DNA from: Anomaloglossus baeobatrachus
Lineage: Eukaryota > Chordata > Amphibia > Anura > Aromobatidae
Length of the DNA stretch: 64,000 nucleotides
Direction: 5' to 3'
Assembly: GCF_048569485.1 (NCBI RefSeq)
Contig: NC_134353.1
Coordinates: 709,232,430 to 709,296,429 of the forward strand
This document shows positions 45,981 through 57,581 of the stretch, in pieces. Position numbers and translations under genes: made by a program. Numbering within the stretch: position 1 is the stretch's first letter; each line of letters starts with the position of its first letter. The notes under the pieces are model-generated. The model saw only the letters and a list, made by a program, of their open reading frames with translations, was not told where the DNA came from and searched no databases.

Positions 45981-45989
45981 TACCTATCC

Positions 45990-46026
<37 letters not shown>

Positions 46027-46050
46027 CATCTATCTATCTATTCAGCTATC
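45981..46050. repeat. (TATC)n microsatellite
   Basis: TATC run in the inter-cassette spacer, with a counterpart at 51505-51560. Confidence 0.9.
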
Positions 46051-46150
46051 CATATATAGACAGATGAATAATAGATAGAGAGCGAGATACATAAATGATT
46101 TTTATCTAACCAATTTCTGAGATCTTGGTCCAGCAGCCATGTCAGTACTC

Positions 46151-46195
<45 letters not shown>

Positions 46196-46262
46196 TTGAT
46201 GTTTTCTGCATTTGTCCCTTCATCTTTTTTTGCAAATAACAAACACAATTTGGTGAATATGT

Positions 46263-46268
46263 TTTATT
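46263..46268 (-). terminator. polyadenylation signal of C4
   Basis: AATAAA on the minus strand about 300 bp past the C4 stop. Confidence 0.75.
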
Positions 46269-46568
46269 TGAAAATAGAGCAGGATAATATAACATTTAGA
46301 AATGCAGCGTGACTAAATAAGAGAGTAAGAAGGATGAAAATGTAACAATTTAAGAACAATGAATGTTATTATTAACTCTCAGGGCATTACTTAGTTACTC
46401 AGGCAACTTAAACTAAAGTAAGGAACTTTTTCTTATACTGCAATTCATTATATCAGAGAAGATAATTAATGGCTGGTCATACACTATGACAATGATAAAT
46501 GCTTAAAAATCATTGTCTTGTAGTCTAATAACATCATTGAAGTGGTAAACAGAGCAGGGTGTACACTA

Positions 46569-46888
46569 TTAATGGCATTCAGATCTCTTGAAGGTCTGGA
46601 TATTCGCTTTGCCCTGATGAGTGACCTTACAGCCGTACACCTCATGTTTGTTGTACTCGGAGGTGGACAGGCTGAAGAAGCTGCTCTTCATGTACAGGTT
46701 ATCAGCCTGTTTGCTCTCTGCTGAGGTCTGTATTCCATTTGTCCACTTTGCTCCATCCACCGTCCATTCCACAGACACAGTCCTGGGGGTATATGCACTG
46801 ATAGCGCAGACCATGGTGGCCTTATCTGTCTTCAACTCTTCCTCAGATGGACCATAGATAAACACACTGGGCGCCTTCACCTCACCTG
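46569..46888 (-). CDS. IGLC: Ig lambda light-chain constant exon C4
   Basis: Complete C domain. Distinguishing residues are A46 (VDGAKW), N63 (ADNLYM, shared only with C5), A94 and I96. The first bases after the acceptor are CAGGTGAG, where the others have CCGGTGAG, so the junction codon differs. It has the richest J set of the window (48606-50749). Its 3' flank back to about 46000 is nearly the same as that of C5. Confidence 0.92.
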
Positions 46889-48605
46889 CTGTTGGATACA
46901 TAAAAGACATTGTCATAACCAAAATACAAACCTTATATCCTACTTTTTAGAATTTTTTTTAAAACAGGAATAGATTTCTGTCTCTATTTTCAGGCTTTGG
47001 ATTAAGTCTTCCACACTTTTAGTCACTTTTCAAAGCTGAAAAGTGCTGGGAAAAAGGTGCACATTTTTCCACAAAAGTTATATTTCCAACATTTATTGGC
47101 TCAGTGATTGCCAAATTCAAGACTTTTGTTAGTTCCTGCATCCAGCTCTTTATACATATCTAATAAGTGATTTAATTAAATCATTAAATACAATGTGATT
47201 TTTTTTATATGTATAAAAGGGTATGAGAGGACACCCTTGACAAACACCTGGAACAGAACATGGTAGATTCTGTGACTTCTGTTATAGTAATTTAAATTGG
47301 GAAGAACATTTCTGGTTATTTTGAACCAATACCCACTATTTATCAATGTTATTTACTATGATAATAATTCCCACCTTTACAGCATAAGAAAGGGAAGATA
47401 ACTATGTAATTGGATAAACTCTAAAGGTCCATTCACACTGCTATCTTCTTTGTTAAACATGCAATCTAAACTGGCTGCCAATCCCCCAACACATGAGAAA
47501 ATACTTGTTCGTTAGGTGAAATGATCTTGTGTGCTACTCAAAAGAGCATCATTCTGCAGTGCATTATTCTATGTAATTAGGACTTTCACTGCCAAGAACA
47601 ATGACATCCTATGCACACTGAAGATCTATTACAGATGATTTAGTCTGTATGTGAAGTGGGGCTGACCGGTGAAAACATACATACTAGTCCAAAAAGAGTG
47701 CTTAAGTAAATAATGACAATGAATGAATGATGAATGATGTTGGACACATTGGAGTGTTCTAAAGTCTGAAAATTAAGTCTTTAAGTGCTAAGAGCAAGAA
47801 TAGGTTTGCATCACAATGTTCATTATTTTTAGAATATGTTTTGAAAACTTTGAATCACCAGTGCCACAAAGGTGCCACTTTTTTTTTTTTTTAAATGTAT
47901 GCCATTATTGGATACTTTTATATCAACTTTTTTCGATTACTCTCAATATCTCTTTAAACATATCTAATAATTGATCCAAACTAAGTAATTAATTAGAGAA
48001 TGACTTTCTATGCTGTTTCTATGCATGGTTAGTGTGTACATTATGAGACAACACCAGGAAAACTATGATATTAACTTCAACTTCCAAAGTGTTGGAGAAG
48101 GAATACATCTATGAATTCTATAAAACCTATGTGTCCATTTATGATTATCTGATCATTTTGCAGTCTAAATCAGCAGCTGATTGGTGGATGTTGATGGTCG
48201 TGTATTCCGCTATGTTGGCCCGTGTAAATAGACCTTATTTCTACCTCTAGTGACGAAAGGGCTTTAAGTAGAGATAAAATACCTACAAGATACATACAAG
48301 ATTAATGGTTTAATATTTTAGATATATACAGTAATATGAGATATATATGAAAGGACATTATGGGAAATCTCTGCTTGTATGTGCAGTTTTCACTTTTTTT
48401 TTTCTAAAATTACATTGTAGCATTTGTACTTTTTACCAAGTTATCAGCAAAGATTATTCTTTTTAAACTATAGACTATATGCGGAGATATTTAACATCTG
48501 GGTAAATTGAAAATTTGAGTAATTAAGTATAAGTAGAGAAATATATGGAAATAAAAATGATAAAGAGGAGAAAAGTTATCTTGAGTGACTAGAAATGGGA
48601 CTTAC

Positions 48606-48643
48606 TTAGAACGATAAGTTGGCTTCCATCTCCGAACATCCAC
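48606..48643 (-). CDS. IGLJ: Ig lambda J segment, cassette 4, first
   Basis: Encodes WMFGDGSQLIVL. Heptamer CATTGTG at 48644-48650, 12-bp spacer, nonamer AGTTTTTGT at 48663-48671, donor CTAA|GTAAG. Confidence 0.92.
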
Positions 48644-48810
48644 CACAATGTTTTAGAGATGTACAAAAACTCGTAGAAACTATACAAAAGCTACAATACT
48701 GTTGTGTTGAAGTCTATTATAAATATTGTGCTTTTGGTTTTTAACAACCTATTACATCATAGCCAAGATGATACAAAACAACCAAAACAGCATGCTAATT
48801 GACATATGAC

Positions 48811-48862
<52 letters not shown>

Positions 48863-49262
48863 TCTATTTATACACTGTAGATATATATATATATATTTCT
48901 ACTTCTAGTGACGAAAGGGCTTTAAGTAGAGATAAAATACTTACAAGATACATACAAGATTAATGATTTAATATTTTAGATATATACAGTAATATGAGAT
49001 ATATATGAAAGGACATTATGTGAAATCTCTGCTTGTATGTGCATCTTTCACTTTTTTTCTAAAATTACATTGTAGCATTTGTACTTTGTACCAAGTCATC
49101 AGCACAGATTATTCTTTTTAAACTATAGACTATATGCAGAGATATATATAACATCTGGGCAAATTTAAAATTTGAGTAATTAAGTATAAGTAGAGAAATA
49201 TATAGAAATCAAAATGATAAAGAGGAGAAAAGTCATCTTGAGTGAGTAGAAATGGGACTTAC

Positions 49263-49300
49263 TTAGAACGATAAGTTGACTTCCATCTCCGAAAATCCAC
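49263..49300 (-). CDS. IGLJ: Ig lambda J segment, cassette 4, second (duplicate)
   Basis: Encodes WIFGDGSQLIVL. Heptamer CATTGTG at 49301-49307, 12-bp spacer, nonamer AGTTTTTGT at 49320-49328, donor CTAA|GTAAGT. Product of the local 657-bp duplication; differs from its twin by I for M. Confidence 0.92.
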
Positions 49301-49464
49301 CACAATGTTTTAGAGATGTACAAAAACTCGTACAAACTATACAAAAGCTACAATACTGTTGTGTTGAAGTCTATCATAAATTCATAAATATTGTGCTTTT
49401 GATTTTTAACAACCTATTACATCATAGCAAAGATGATAAAAAACAAACAAATCAGCATATATAC

Positions 49465-49504
<40 letters not shown>

Positions 49505-49619
49505 CCTGATAAACTTAAAATGTGAGTAATATAAAGATAAAAAAATAGAGAAATACATATATAAAATAAGATAATAAAGAGGGATAAGTCATTTTGAATG
49601 AATAAGTTATGGGACTTAC

Positions 49620-49657
49620 TTAGAACGATAAGTTGACTGACGTCTCCAAACATCCAC
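49620..49657 (-). CDS. IGLJ: Ig lambda J segment, cassette 4, third; FGxG altered
   Basis: Encodes WMFGDVSQLIVL: the second glycine of FGxG is valine. That glycine lets the G strand form the beta bulge at the VL-VH interface, so domains using this J may fold poorly. The recombination signal is good: perfect heptamer CACTGTG at 49658-49664, 12-bp spacer, nonamer AGTTTTTGT at 49677-49685. Donor intact. Confidence 0.88.
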
Positions 49658-49699
49658 CACAGTGTTTTAGAGGTGTACAAAAACTAGCACAAAGTAGTA

Positions 49700-50013
49700 T
49701 AGAAGCTAAAATATTGTTGTAGCTGGATACATCATGGATACTTGACTTTTAGTTGGTTTTTTTTTTAAGAAACTATTACACCTCATAATAGGCGCATGCA
49801 TTCCACTTGGAACAGTATAACACAGATTATTATTAAATAATAATGTAAATGTAGTTTTTATCCAAAAACGTTATGGATCCAAAAAGAGATATTAGCATTT
49901 CTTTTACCCCATTTTTTAGATGGAACTTTTCCCTTTAGCTTAAAAATATGGATTAAGGGTTCTTAGAAAAACTGTGTGAATCCAGCCAAAAATACTAAAA
50001 ACTATTGCTTGTG

Positions 50014-50063
<50 letters not shown>

Positions 50064-50401
50064 TAAAAAATAGCTACCAAAAGTGAAGGATATTGTTGTA
50101 GCTGGATACATCATGGATACATCATGGATACTTGACTTTTAGTTGTTGTTTTTTTAAGAAACTATTACACCTCATAATAGGCGCATGCATTCCACTTGGA
50201 ACAGTATAACACAGATTATTATTAAATAGTAACGTAAATGTAGTTTTTATCCAAAACGTTATGGATCCAAAAAGAGATATTAGCATTTCTTTTACCCCAT
50301 TTTTTAGATGGAACTTTTGCCTTTAGCTTAAAAATATGGATTAAGGAGTCTTAGAAAAACTGTGTGAATCCAGCCAAAAATACTGAAAACTATTGCTTGT
50401 G

Positions 50402-50445
<44 letters not shown>
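49700..50445. repeat. tandem duplication of about 380 bp without J
   Basis: 'attgttgtagctggatacat' opens two consecutive copies (about 49712 and 50093), each ending in a TA run and 'aatagctaccaaaagtgaag'. Present once in cassette 3 (about 44540-44935). Confidence 0.85.
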
Positions 50446-50447
<2 letters not shown>

Positions 50448-50711
50448 CTACCAAAAGTGAAGGATATTGCTGTTCTTGTTCGTTATGCTGTATTCATAGA
50501 TTATTTCATGTCTACCAATACTTTGTAGATTAAATGTGTCCAAACTCATCAACATGGACAGGGAATTAAACTTTGACAATCATATTAAGCTAAATGTCAC
50601 CCAACTAAAAACAAATGTTTGTCTTAGTTTTTCTTAATTTGTTTTTCTATTGCCACTAATAAGATAAGGGTAAAATACAATTAGATTTATTGGGTAAATG
50701 GTGGCACTTAC

Positions 50712-50749
50712 CGAAGACGATGAGTTGTGTTCCCTCTCCAAATAAAGCT
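50712..50749 (-). CDS. IGLJ: Ig lambda J segment, cassette 4, distal
   Basis: Encodes ALFGEGTQLIVF; the last residue is F where cassette 3 has L. Perfect heptamer CACTGTG at 50750-50756, 12-bp spacer, nonamer GGTTATTGT at 50769-50777, donor TTCG|GTAAGTG. Confidence 0.92.
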
Positions 50750-51656
50750 CACAGTGCTTGAGAGCAATACAATAACCTTCCATCATGGGGTTTATGCTGT
50801 AGATAATTTCTGACTTATGTATCTTTGTAATATAAAATGTCCATATCCAGATTACCGGAAATCCATTGTATGTTTCCATATGGGTATACGGAGTCTTTTT
50901 CAGGCAGATTCTGCCCAGAATCCACTTAAAAGAACATCCAAAAAGTGTCCCATAAAATGAACATAGGACACGGGCAATGTAAATAAAAAAACAATGCTGT
51001 TTATATCTTTCATTTTATGTCACTTTATCTGCCATATGTTACACTGTTAGTGCTATTCCAGGCTGAAAATGTATAAATGATGCCGTGTACATATCAGTGA
51101 ATTCCATGATATTACATTGGGAGCCCTTGTTTAGGATTTTCAATAATTAGTAGACAACTAATTAATCAATAAGTGGACAATAGCTACAGAGTAGTCTACT
51201 CCAGAGGGCCAGGATTGTTTATGCGACTTATTGATTTCAGTTTGAACTGTAGCATATTCCTATAGATTTTATATTAAACTGTAACTATAATATGAGATAC
51301 AATTAATTGTAGTGGGATGGCCTATCTCAGGTATTTGTTCCAAAAGATATTTTCTTTTCCTACACAGTGGTTCAACGAATAGGAAACAAGCATTTTTAGT
51401 CTTGCTCCTGGTTATCAGGAATCTCTAAGCAGGAGGTCGAACACCGGATGAGCGTCAACCACTTGGCTTGCATGTAGCAGCTAAGAGTTTCAGAAATGTT
51501 CTACCTATCCATCTATCTATCCATCCAACTATCTACATCTATCTATCTATTCAGATATCCATATATAGACAGATAGACAATAGATAGAGAGCGAGATACA
51601 TGGATGATTTCTATCTAACCAATTTCTGAAATCTTGGTCCAGCAGCCATGTCAGTA

Positions 51657-51662
<6 letters not shown>

Positions 51663-51720
<58 letters not shown>
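51663..51720. repeat. (TA)n microsatellite
   Basis: TA run in the 3' flank of C5, at the position of the TA run (46158-46195) in the C4 3' flank. Confidence 0.9.
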
Positions 51721-51722
<2 letters not shown>

Positions 51723-51788
51723 TTGATGTTTTCTGCAGTTGTCCCTTCATCTTTTTTGCAAATAACAAACACAATTTGGTGAATATGT

Positions 51789-51794
51789 TTTATT
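51789..51794 (-). terminator. polyadenylation signal of C5
   Basis: AATAAA on the minus strand about 303 bp past the C5 stop; flank nearly identical to that of C4. Confidence 0.75.
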
Positions 51795-52096
51795 TGAAAA
51801 TAGAGCAGAATAACATGAAATTTAGAAATGCAGCGTGACTAAATAAGAGAGTAAGAAGGATGAAAATGTAACATAATTTAAGAACAATGAATGTTATTAT
51901 TAACTCTCAGGGCATTACTTAGTTACTCAGGCAACTTAAACTAAAGTAAGGAACTTTTTCTTATACTGCAATTCCTTATATCAGAGAAGATAATTAATGG
52001 CTGGTCATACACTATGACAATGATAAATGCTTAAAAATCATTGTCTTGTAGTCTAATAACATCATTGAGGTGGTAAACAGAGCGGGGTGTACACTA

Positions 52097-52416
52097 TTAA
52101 TGGCATTCAGATCTCTTGAAGGTCTGGATATTCGCTTTGCCCTGATGAGTGACCTTACAGCCGTACACCTCATGCTTGTTGTACTCGGAGGTGGACAGGC
52201 TGAAGAAGCTGCTCTTCATGTACAGGTTATCAGCCTGTTTGCTCTCTGCTGAAGTCTGTATTCCATTTGTCCACTTTGTTCCATCCACCATCCATTCCAC
52301 GGACACAGTCCTGGGGGTATATGCACTGATAGCGCAGACCATGGTGGCCTTATCTGTCTTCAATTCTTCCTCAGATGGACCATAGATAAACACACTGGGC
52401 GCCTTCACCTCACCGG
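52097..52416 (-). CDS. IGLC: Ig lambda light-chain constant exon C5 (mosaic cassette)
   Basis: Complete C domain with N63 as in C4 and M42 (VEWMVDG), unique in the set. The exon body and 3' flank match C4. Directly 5' of the acceptor the intron reads ttggaaaaagggtctgagtt on the plus strand, as in C6 and C7, whereas C1-C4 have ttggatacataaa. The cassette is therefore a recombinant with a joint near 52400-52425. Its single J (54484) is also of C6/C7 type. The J-C intron is about 2.07 kb, including an 833-bp insertion. Confidence 0.93.
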
Positions 52417-52888
52417 CTGTTGGAAAAAGGGTCTGAGTTAGTCAACTTTTACTTTTCAGAAACAATGAACAATAATGTCTATGTTTAATTGATTTACTTC
52501 TCATGTGATGTCTATATGAAGATTTATGATAAAGAAAAACATATAATATATAACATGAAACAAGTTATTTTCAAATAGTATAACATATTGTATAACATAT
52601 ATTGTATAAAATGTATTCTCCTATAACTCTACAACTCCCTCCTCAGTAATGAAGAGATTGTGGCTGAGAGCAGAAGTTCTCTGTATCTTACTAAAGAATA
52701 AACTCACAGTAACTTGTCTTCTCACCAATGGTTTTAAAATTTACAATAAGTGTAAGGCAGGGACATGTATAGAAAGCTGGCTACACTGAGAAGAATACAG
52801 TACATAGAGTTCCTTATAATTAGAACTAGAACATTACACATTTCTCGTGTTCTTTTTAATGTTAACAGTTGTGGAAGCCTCATCTTAA

Positions 52889-53721
52889 GCTGGTGTCACA
52901 CATAACGACGACGACAACGACGTCGCTGCTACGTCACCATTTTCTATGACGTTGCAGCGACGTCCCGTCGCTGTCGCTGTGTGTGACATCCAGCAACGAC
53001 CTGGCCCCTGCTGTGAGGTCGCCGGTCGTTGCTGAATGTCCAGCTTCATTTTTTGGTCGTCACTCTCCCGCTGTGACACACACATCGCTGTGTGTGACAG
53101 CGAGAGAGCGACGAAATGAAGCGATCAGGAGCCGGCACTGGCAGCTGCGGTAAGCTGTAACCAGCGTAAACATCGGGTAACCAAGGGAAGACCTTTCCCT
53201 GGTTACCCGATGTTTACGCTGGTTACCAGCCTCCGCTCTTGCTGCCAGTGCCGGCTCCTGCACTGTGACATGTGGCTGCAGTATGCATCGGGTAATTAAC
53301 CCGATGCATACTGTAGCAAGGAGAGCAAGGAGCCAGCGCTAAGCAGTGTGCGCGGCTCCCTGCTCTCTGAACTGTGACATGTAGCTGCAGCACACATTGG
53401 GTTAATTAACCCGATGTGTGCTGCAGGAGAGCAAGGAGCCAGCGCTAAGCGCGGCTCCCTGCTCTCTGAACTGTGACATGTAGCTGCAGCACACATCGGG
53501 TTAATTAACCCGATGTGTGCTGCAGGAGAGCAAGGAGCCAGCGCTAAGCGCGGCTCCCTGCTCTCTGAACATGTAGCACAGCGACCTTATGATCGCTGCT
53601 TCTGCTGTGTTTGACAGCTAAGCAGCGATCATAACAGCGACTTACAAGGTCGCTGTTACGTCACCGAAAATGGTGACGTAACAGCGACGTCGTTGTCGCT
53701 GTCGTTTAGTGTGACACCAGC
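52889..53721. mobile_element. 833-bp inverted-repeat element, only in cassette 5
   Basis: Ends GCTGGTGTCACACATAACGA and, inverted, GCTGGTGTCACACTAAACGA; TTAA borders both sides (52885-52888 and 53722-53725). Cassettes 6 and 7 have catctaaggg at this place (58368-58370 and 63042-63044) with no insertion, one T fewer than a clean TTAA target would predict. A TWA (Harbinger) or TTAA (piggyBac) target are both possible. Inside are about 99-bp tandem repeats, each with a palindrome cacatcgggttaattaaccc. Non-coding. Confidence 0.88.
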
Positions 53722-53855
53722 TTAAGGGTTCTTCTTGTAGTGACACATAGATATTTGTATGGTAATGACAATAGCAGATTTCCCTGTCTGTTTTGCAGAT
53801 GTTCATCTTACCTCTACAGTGCCTCTGCTGTTGTCTCTCTAGATGAAAATCTACT

Positions 53856-53889
53856 ATATATATATATACATATATATATCTACCATATA

Positions 53890-53929
<40 letters not shown>
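53856..53929. repeat. (TA)n microsatellite in J-C intron
   Basis: TA runs with 'ctaccatat' interruptions; counterparts at 58500-58584 and 63174-63260. Confidence 0.9.
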
Positions 53930-53930
<1 letters not shown>

Positions 53931-54483
53931 TTATTCTTAGTATTTACCATATATATACACCAATGTGATGGTTTACGTGTAGATCACTGAAATCTGTTAA
54001 TATTGTGAGAATTTAGGAATTTAGGAGAATTAAGACATTAATATCAATTTTTCTGCTCACAAGATAGAATTGTTTTATATATAATTAGATTTCATTTCAA
54101 CTGCAAAGCAAACTACCACTATATAACTAATAGTCGTCATCTGATGGTGACAATCAGTAGCAAGACAACAACACACAATGTAGAATAATAAAGCAACACA
54201 AAATCTGAAATATAAACTACAACCATTTTATACCTCTTAAGCTAATGGTTAGAAGATGTTATACTTGATCAGAATAAATGATCATTTCTAGATGTGAATG
54301 TTCGATAAACACAGTGAAAGGTGGTAGAGTTGATAGCTAGTATAATATCATCTAAAAATCAGCTATAAAAATATTAAAAATGAAGAATATACTTGTATTG
54401 TAAAAATTATTAATATTTAACCATTTTTCTAAAGAAGAAATTAAAGAACAAGAAGACGTGTTGGGAGTAATTATGGTACTTAC

Positions 54484-54521
54484 TGAGAATATTAAGTTGG
54501 GTTCCTTCTCCAAATATCCAT
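54484..54521 (-). CDS. IGLJ: Ig lambda J segment, cassette 5
   Basis: Encodes WIFGEGTQLNIL, 38 nt. Heptamer CACAGTG at 54522-54528 (one base from CACTGTG), 12-bp spacer, consensus nonamer GGTTTTTGT at 54541-54549, donor CTCA|GTAAGTA. The QLN ending separates this J class from the QLIVL J segments of cassettes 1-4. Confidence 0.93.
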
Positions 54522-54655
54522 CACTGTGATAAAGACCTGTACAAAAACCATAAAGTATTGTCACACAGAGAATGGTGATAGAGGTGAAGTCAAGATAAAG
54601 TGTAAAGTTATGAATTGGTTTGTGCTATGAAATGATTGCTGCTTATATTGTAGAC

Positions 54656-54817
54656 CAGTGTTCTTCAACTCCAGTCCTCAAGGACCTCTAACCGATCATG
54701 TTTTCAGGATTTCCTTAATATTGGACACTTGATGGATTGCTCACCTGGCCAATACTAAGGAAATCCTGAAAACATGATCTGTTGGTGGCTCTTGAAGACT
54801 GGAGTTGGGGAACGTTG
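54656..54817. mobile_element. short hAT-like MITE
   Basis: Ends CAGTGTTCTTCAACTCCAGTC and, inverted, CAACGTTCCCCAACTCCAGTC; flanks TTGTAGAC and TTGTAGCC match in 7 of 8 bases, as for an 8-bp hAT target duplication. At 162 bp it is nearly a perfect foldback. Confidence 0.75.
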
Positions 54818-55494
54818 TTGTAGCCCGATAATGGGGTTTAATTCTGGCATAACGGATCTCTTACATGTAAAGAGATCTATCTAATTCTATACAATCAGGC
54901 CAATATAAAACTAAACTGATGCTTGTAAATGGTCAGGTTTTAAGACTTGGTCTGATCATTTTAACGACAATAAATTTTACATTGAAAAATAGATATTGAC
55001 CAGTTATTTGCTGAAAACACAAGTGTCTTGTTTATTGCCAATGAAGATAGATAAGATATTGTAAGTGAAGTAATAATGACAATAAATGCGAGGTATAATG
55101 TACGCTTGTGTAAAACATTACAGCATTAGAAGGGGCTGTTGTATTCTTAGGTTGGATATTGGGCTGCATTTTGCCCAGTTTTGTGCTTGGCCAGGACTAA
55201 CATTTCTTGTCTTATCTAGGGAGCTGAAGTCTTGGGATGAACTGACTAATATGATGGGATTAATATATAAATGCTTGTTTCTTTTTTCCTATAAATAAAG
55301 CTACATAAGAATAATATTTTTAACATGATGTGTTCTTTAATTAGAGTATGTATCTATTGTATATCTATTAGCGTTGAGAAAACTACTTGCAGTACCCTGG
55401 TCAGATTGGTTCTCTGACATCTTCCCACTACATGTCACCATCCTGGTCACCTCTCCTCATTAGTAGGTCCCTATGACATCATGACTATGTCTTA

Positions 55495-56111
55495 GGCCCC
55501 CTTCACACGTCCGTGTCTCTGGTACTTGCTAGGTCCGTGCCCGTATGTACCGGAGACACGGGCACACATATACACATTAAAATCAATGGGTATATGTGCA
55601 CGCACGTGTTCTGCCAGAGGTCCGTGCCTCCGTGTGGAGCAGACGTGTGTAGTGTGCTCCACACGGATGCATGTCCGTGTTTCTCCGGCAGCACGGGCCC
55701 ACACACGTACCACACGGAAGTAGTGTGGATGCGGGTGCACGTGACGCGCCGGAGAAACACACGTGGCATTGTAAAAAATAAAAAAACACATACTCACCTC
55801 CACCATACCTGCAGTCTCTGCCGCGGCTGTCTCCTGCATCCGTCCCCCAGTGAATTTGAACAACGCGTCTTCCTCACTGGGGGCCGGAAGCAGCGTCAGT
55901 GGGGCGTGGCCTGTGCCGGACGCTGTCATTGAGCACCACAGACAGCTCCGGAAGAAACAGGTAGGCGGGGCTTTTCGTTCTCTGTGTGTTATTACGTATA
56001 ACACATGGTGAACAGGAATGTGCCACAAACACGGCACACGGGGAGCAAACCCCCCTTTAACACGTACGTGAAAAAACGGATCGTTTTTTTCACGGATGTG
56101 TGAAGGCGGCT
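55495..56111. mobile_element. Harbinger-type MITE upstream of J5
   Basis: Ends GGCCCCCTTCACACGTCCGTG and, inverted, AGCCGCCTTCACACATCCGTG, with TTA on both sides (55492-55494 and 56112-56114). The copy at 60151-60764 is in the same place in the next cassette, so this insertion predates the duplication. Open frames on both strands reflect the symmetric sequence. Confidence 0.85.
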
Positions 56112-56282
56112 TTAAAGTGTGTAGCGTCACTGCATCATGATGTTGCAGGGCCTCCTAATCAGAGACGCCTTCAGGATGCTGGTAGGTATCAGGTGGTTCT
56201 CAGGGTCCAGGTCCAGATACTATGGACATGGACATGGCTGCCGAACCAGGATCTCAGAAATAGTTATGTTCAAGTGTACCAT

Positions 56283-56331
56283 GATCTATCTATCCATCTA
56301 TCCATCTATCTATCTATCTGTCTATCTATCA

Positions 56332-56362
<31 letters not shown>

Positions 56363-56525
56363 CCTCTATCTATCTATCTATCATGTATCTATCATCTATC
56401 TATCTATCATCTATCTATCGATCTATCAATCTAGCTATTTATATTCTATTATCTGTCCAACTATCTATCTATCCCTCTATCTATCTATCTATCTATCTAT
56501 TTATCTGCCTGCCTGTCCGTCTATC
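56283..56525. repeat. (TATC)n microsatellite
   Basis: TATC repeats with CATC and CTGC variants; counterpart at 60937-61200. Confidence 0.9.
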
Positions 56526-56986
56526 TATTGGGAAACATTTATACTTTTACAATATATATATATATATATATCATACTAACAGAAAGTCCACGGTCCACAT
56601 GTTGCATAAATGTGTATTATAAATAGGTATACTGGTGGTATGCTGTCAAACAATATTTAGGCATGGTATAATGTAATACAGGAACCCCGGTTTTCATTCT
56701 GTTTTCATTGTATATTGCATATACAATGAAGAGTGATGCTCTGTTTGCTGGATTTGTACTCTAGTACTTGGCCGCTTCATTAGCCTTTTTTGTGTTCACC
56801 AGCTGATCTTGTAGGTTTTTAAAACCTAGAAAAGATTCAGTTTAGTGTAGGACCCAGCAAATGAGGGTGCCGTGAAGGAGCGCTGGGTTAATATTACAAT
56901 GGCCATTATAATATTCTAAATACCGCCAAAAATATTTATTAGGAAGAATTTATTGTGGTTTTGCATTGTGCGACTGTTCCTTTTTT

Positions 56987-56990
<4 letters not shown>

Positions 56991-57033
<43 letters not shown>
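56991..57033. repeat. (TA)n microsatellite
   Basis: TA run; counterpart at 61660-61717. Confidence 0.9.
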
Positions 57034-57037
<4 letters not shown>

Positions 57038-57248
57038 ATTTTTTTTTTATTTTATTTATACTGTATATGAAATGTGCATGTCTGCAGTTAATATGGAATA
57101 AAGTGAACATGTTGATTGACAGTCTGACTAATATTATTTTTGGGGACTAGGCTTATGATGGTTGAATTCATTTTGTTTAAGTATTTAATATTCCACCCTT
57201 TTATCTTAGTTGTAAATAAAAAGAACAATCTGATAAAGATACAATAGT

Positions 57249-57254
57249 TTTATT
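57249..57254 (-). terminator. polyadenylation signal of C6
   Basis: AATAAA on the minus strand about 328 bp past the C6 stop. Confidence 0.75.
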
Positions 57255-57581
57255 TAATAATAGAGCAGAATAGCAGGACACATAAGAGAGACAACATGTG
57301 AATAAGGAAAAAGGAAAATGTAACACGGTTCAAGGACAATGAATGTTATTAAGACTTATATAAACAGTACACCCCATATTACAAGACGTTCAGGGCATTA
57401 GTTAGTTAATCAGTCAACTTTAACTGAAAGTAAGGAGCTTTTTTATATTGCAATTCATTATATCAGAGAAGATAATTAATGTTTGGTTATACACTATGAC
57501 AACAATGAAAAATGCTTAAAAATCATCATCTTGAAGTCTAATAACATCATTGAAGTGGTAAACAGAGCGGGGTGTACACTA

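Larger units (their letters stand above)
48240..49490. repeat. tandem duplication of a J-bearing segment, about 657 bp
   Basis: 'gtgacgaaagggctttaagt' begins two consecutive copies at about 48249 and 48908. Each carries a J (48606 and 49263) at the same relative place and a TA run at its far end. Cassette 3 has this segment only once, so it accounts for the extra J of cassette 4. Confidence 0.85.

Noticed and set aside
55492-56130. 212-codon minus-strand frame and its partners near 60159-60746
   Set aside because: They coincide with a Harbinger-type MITE whose symmetric GC-rich sequence is open on both strands; no domain recognised.
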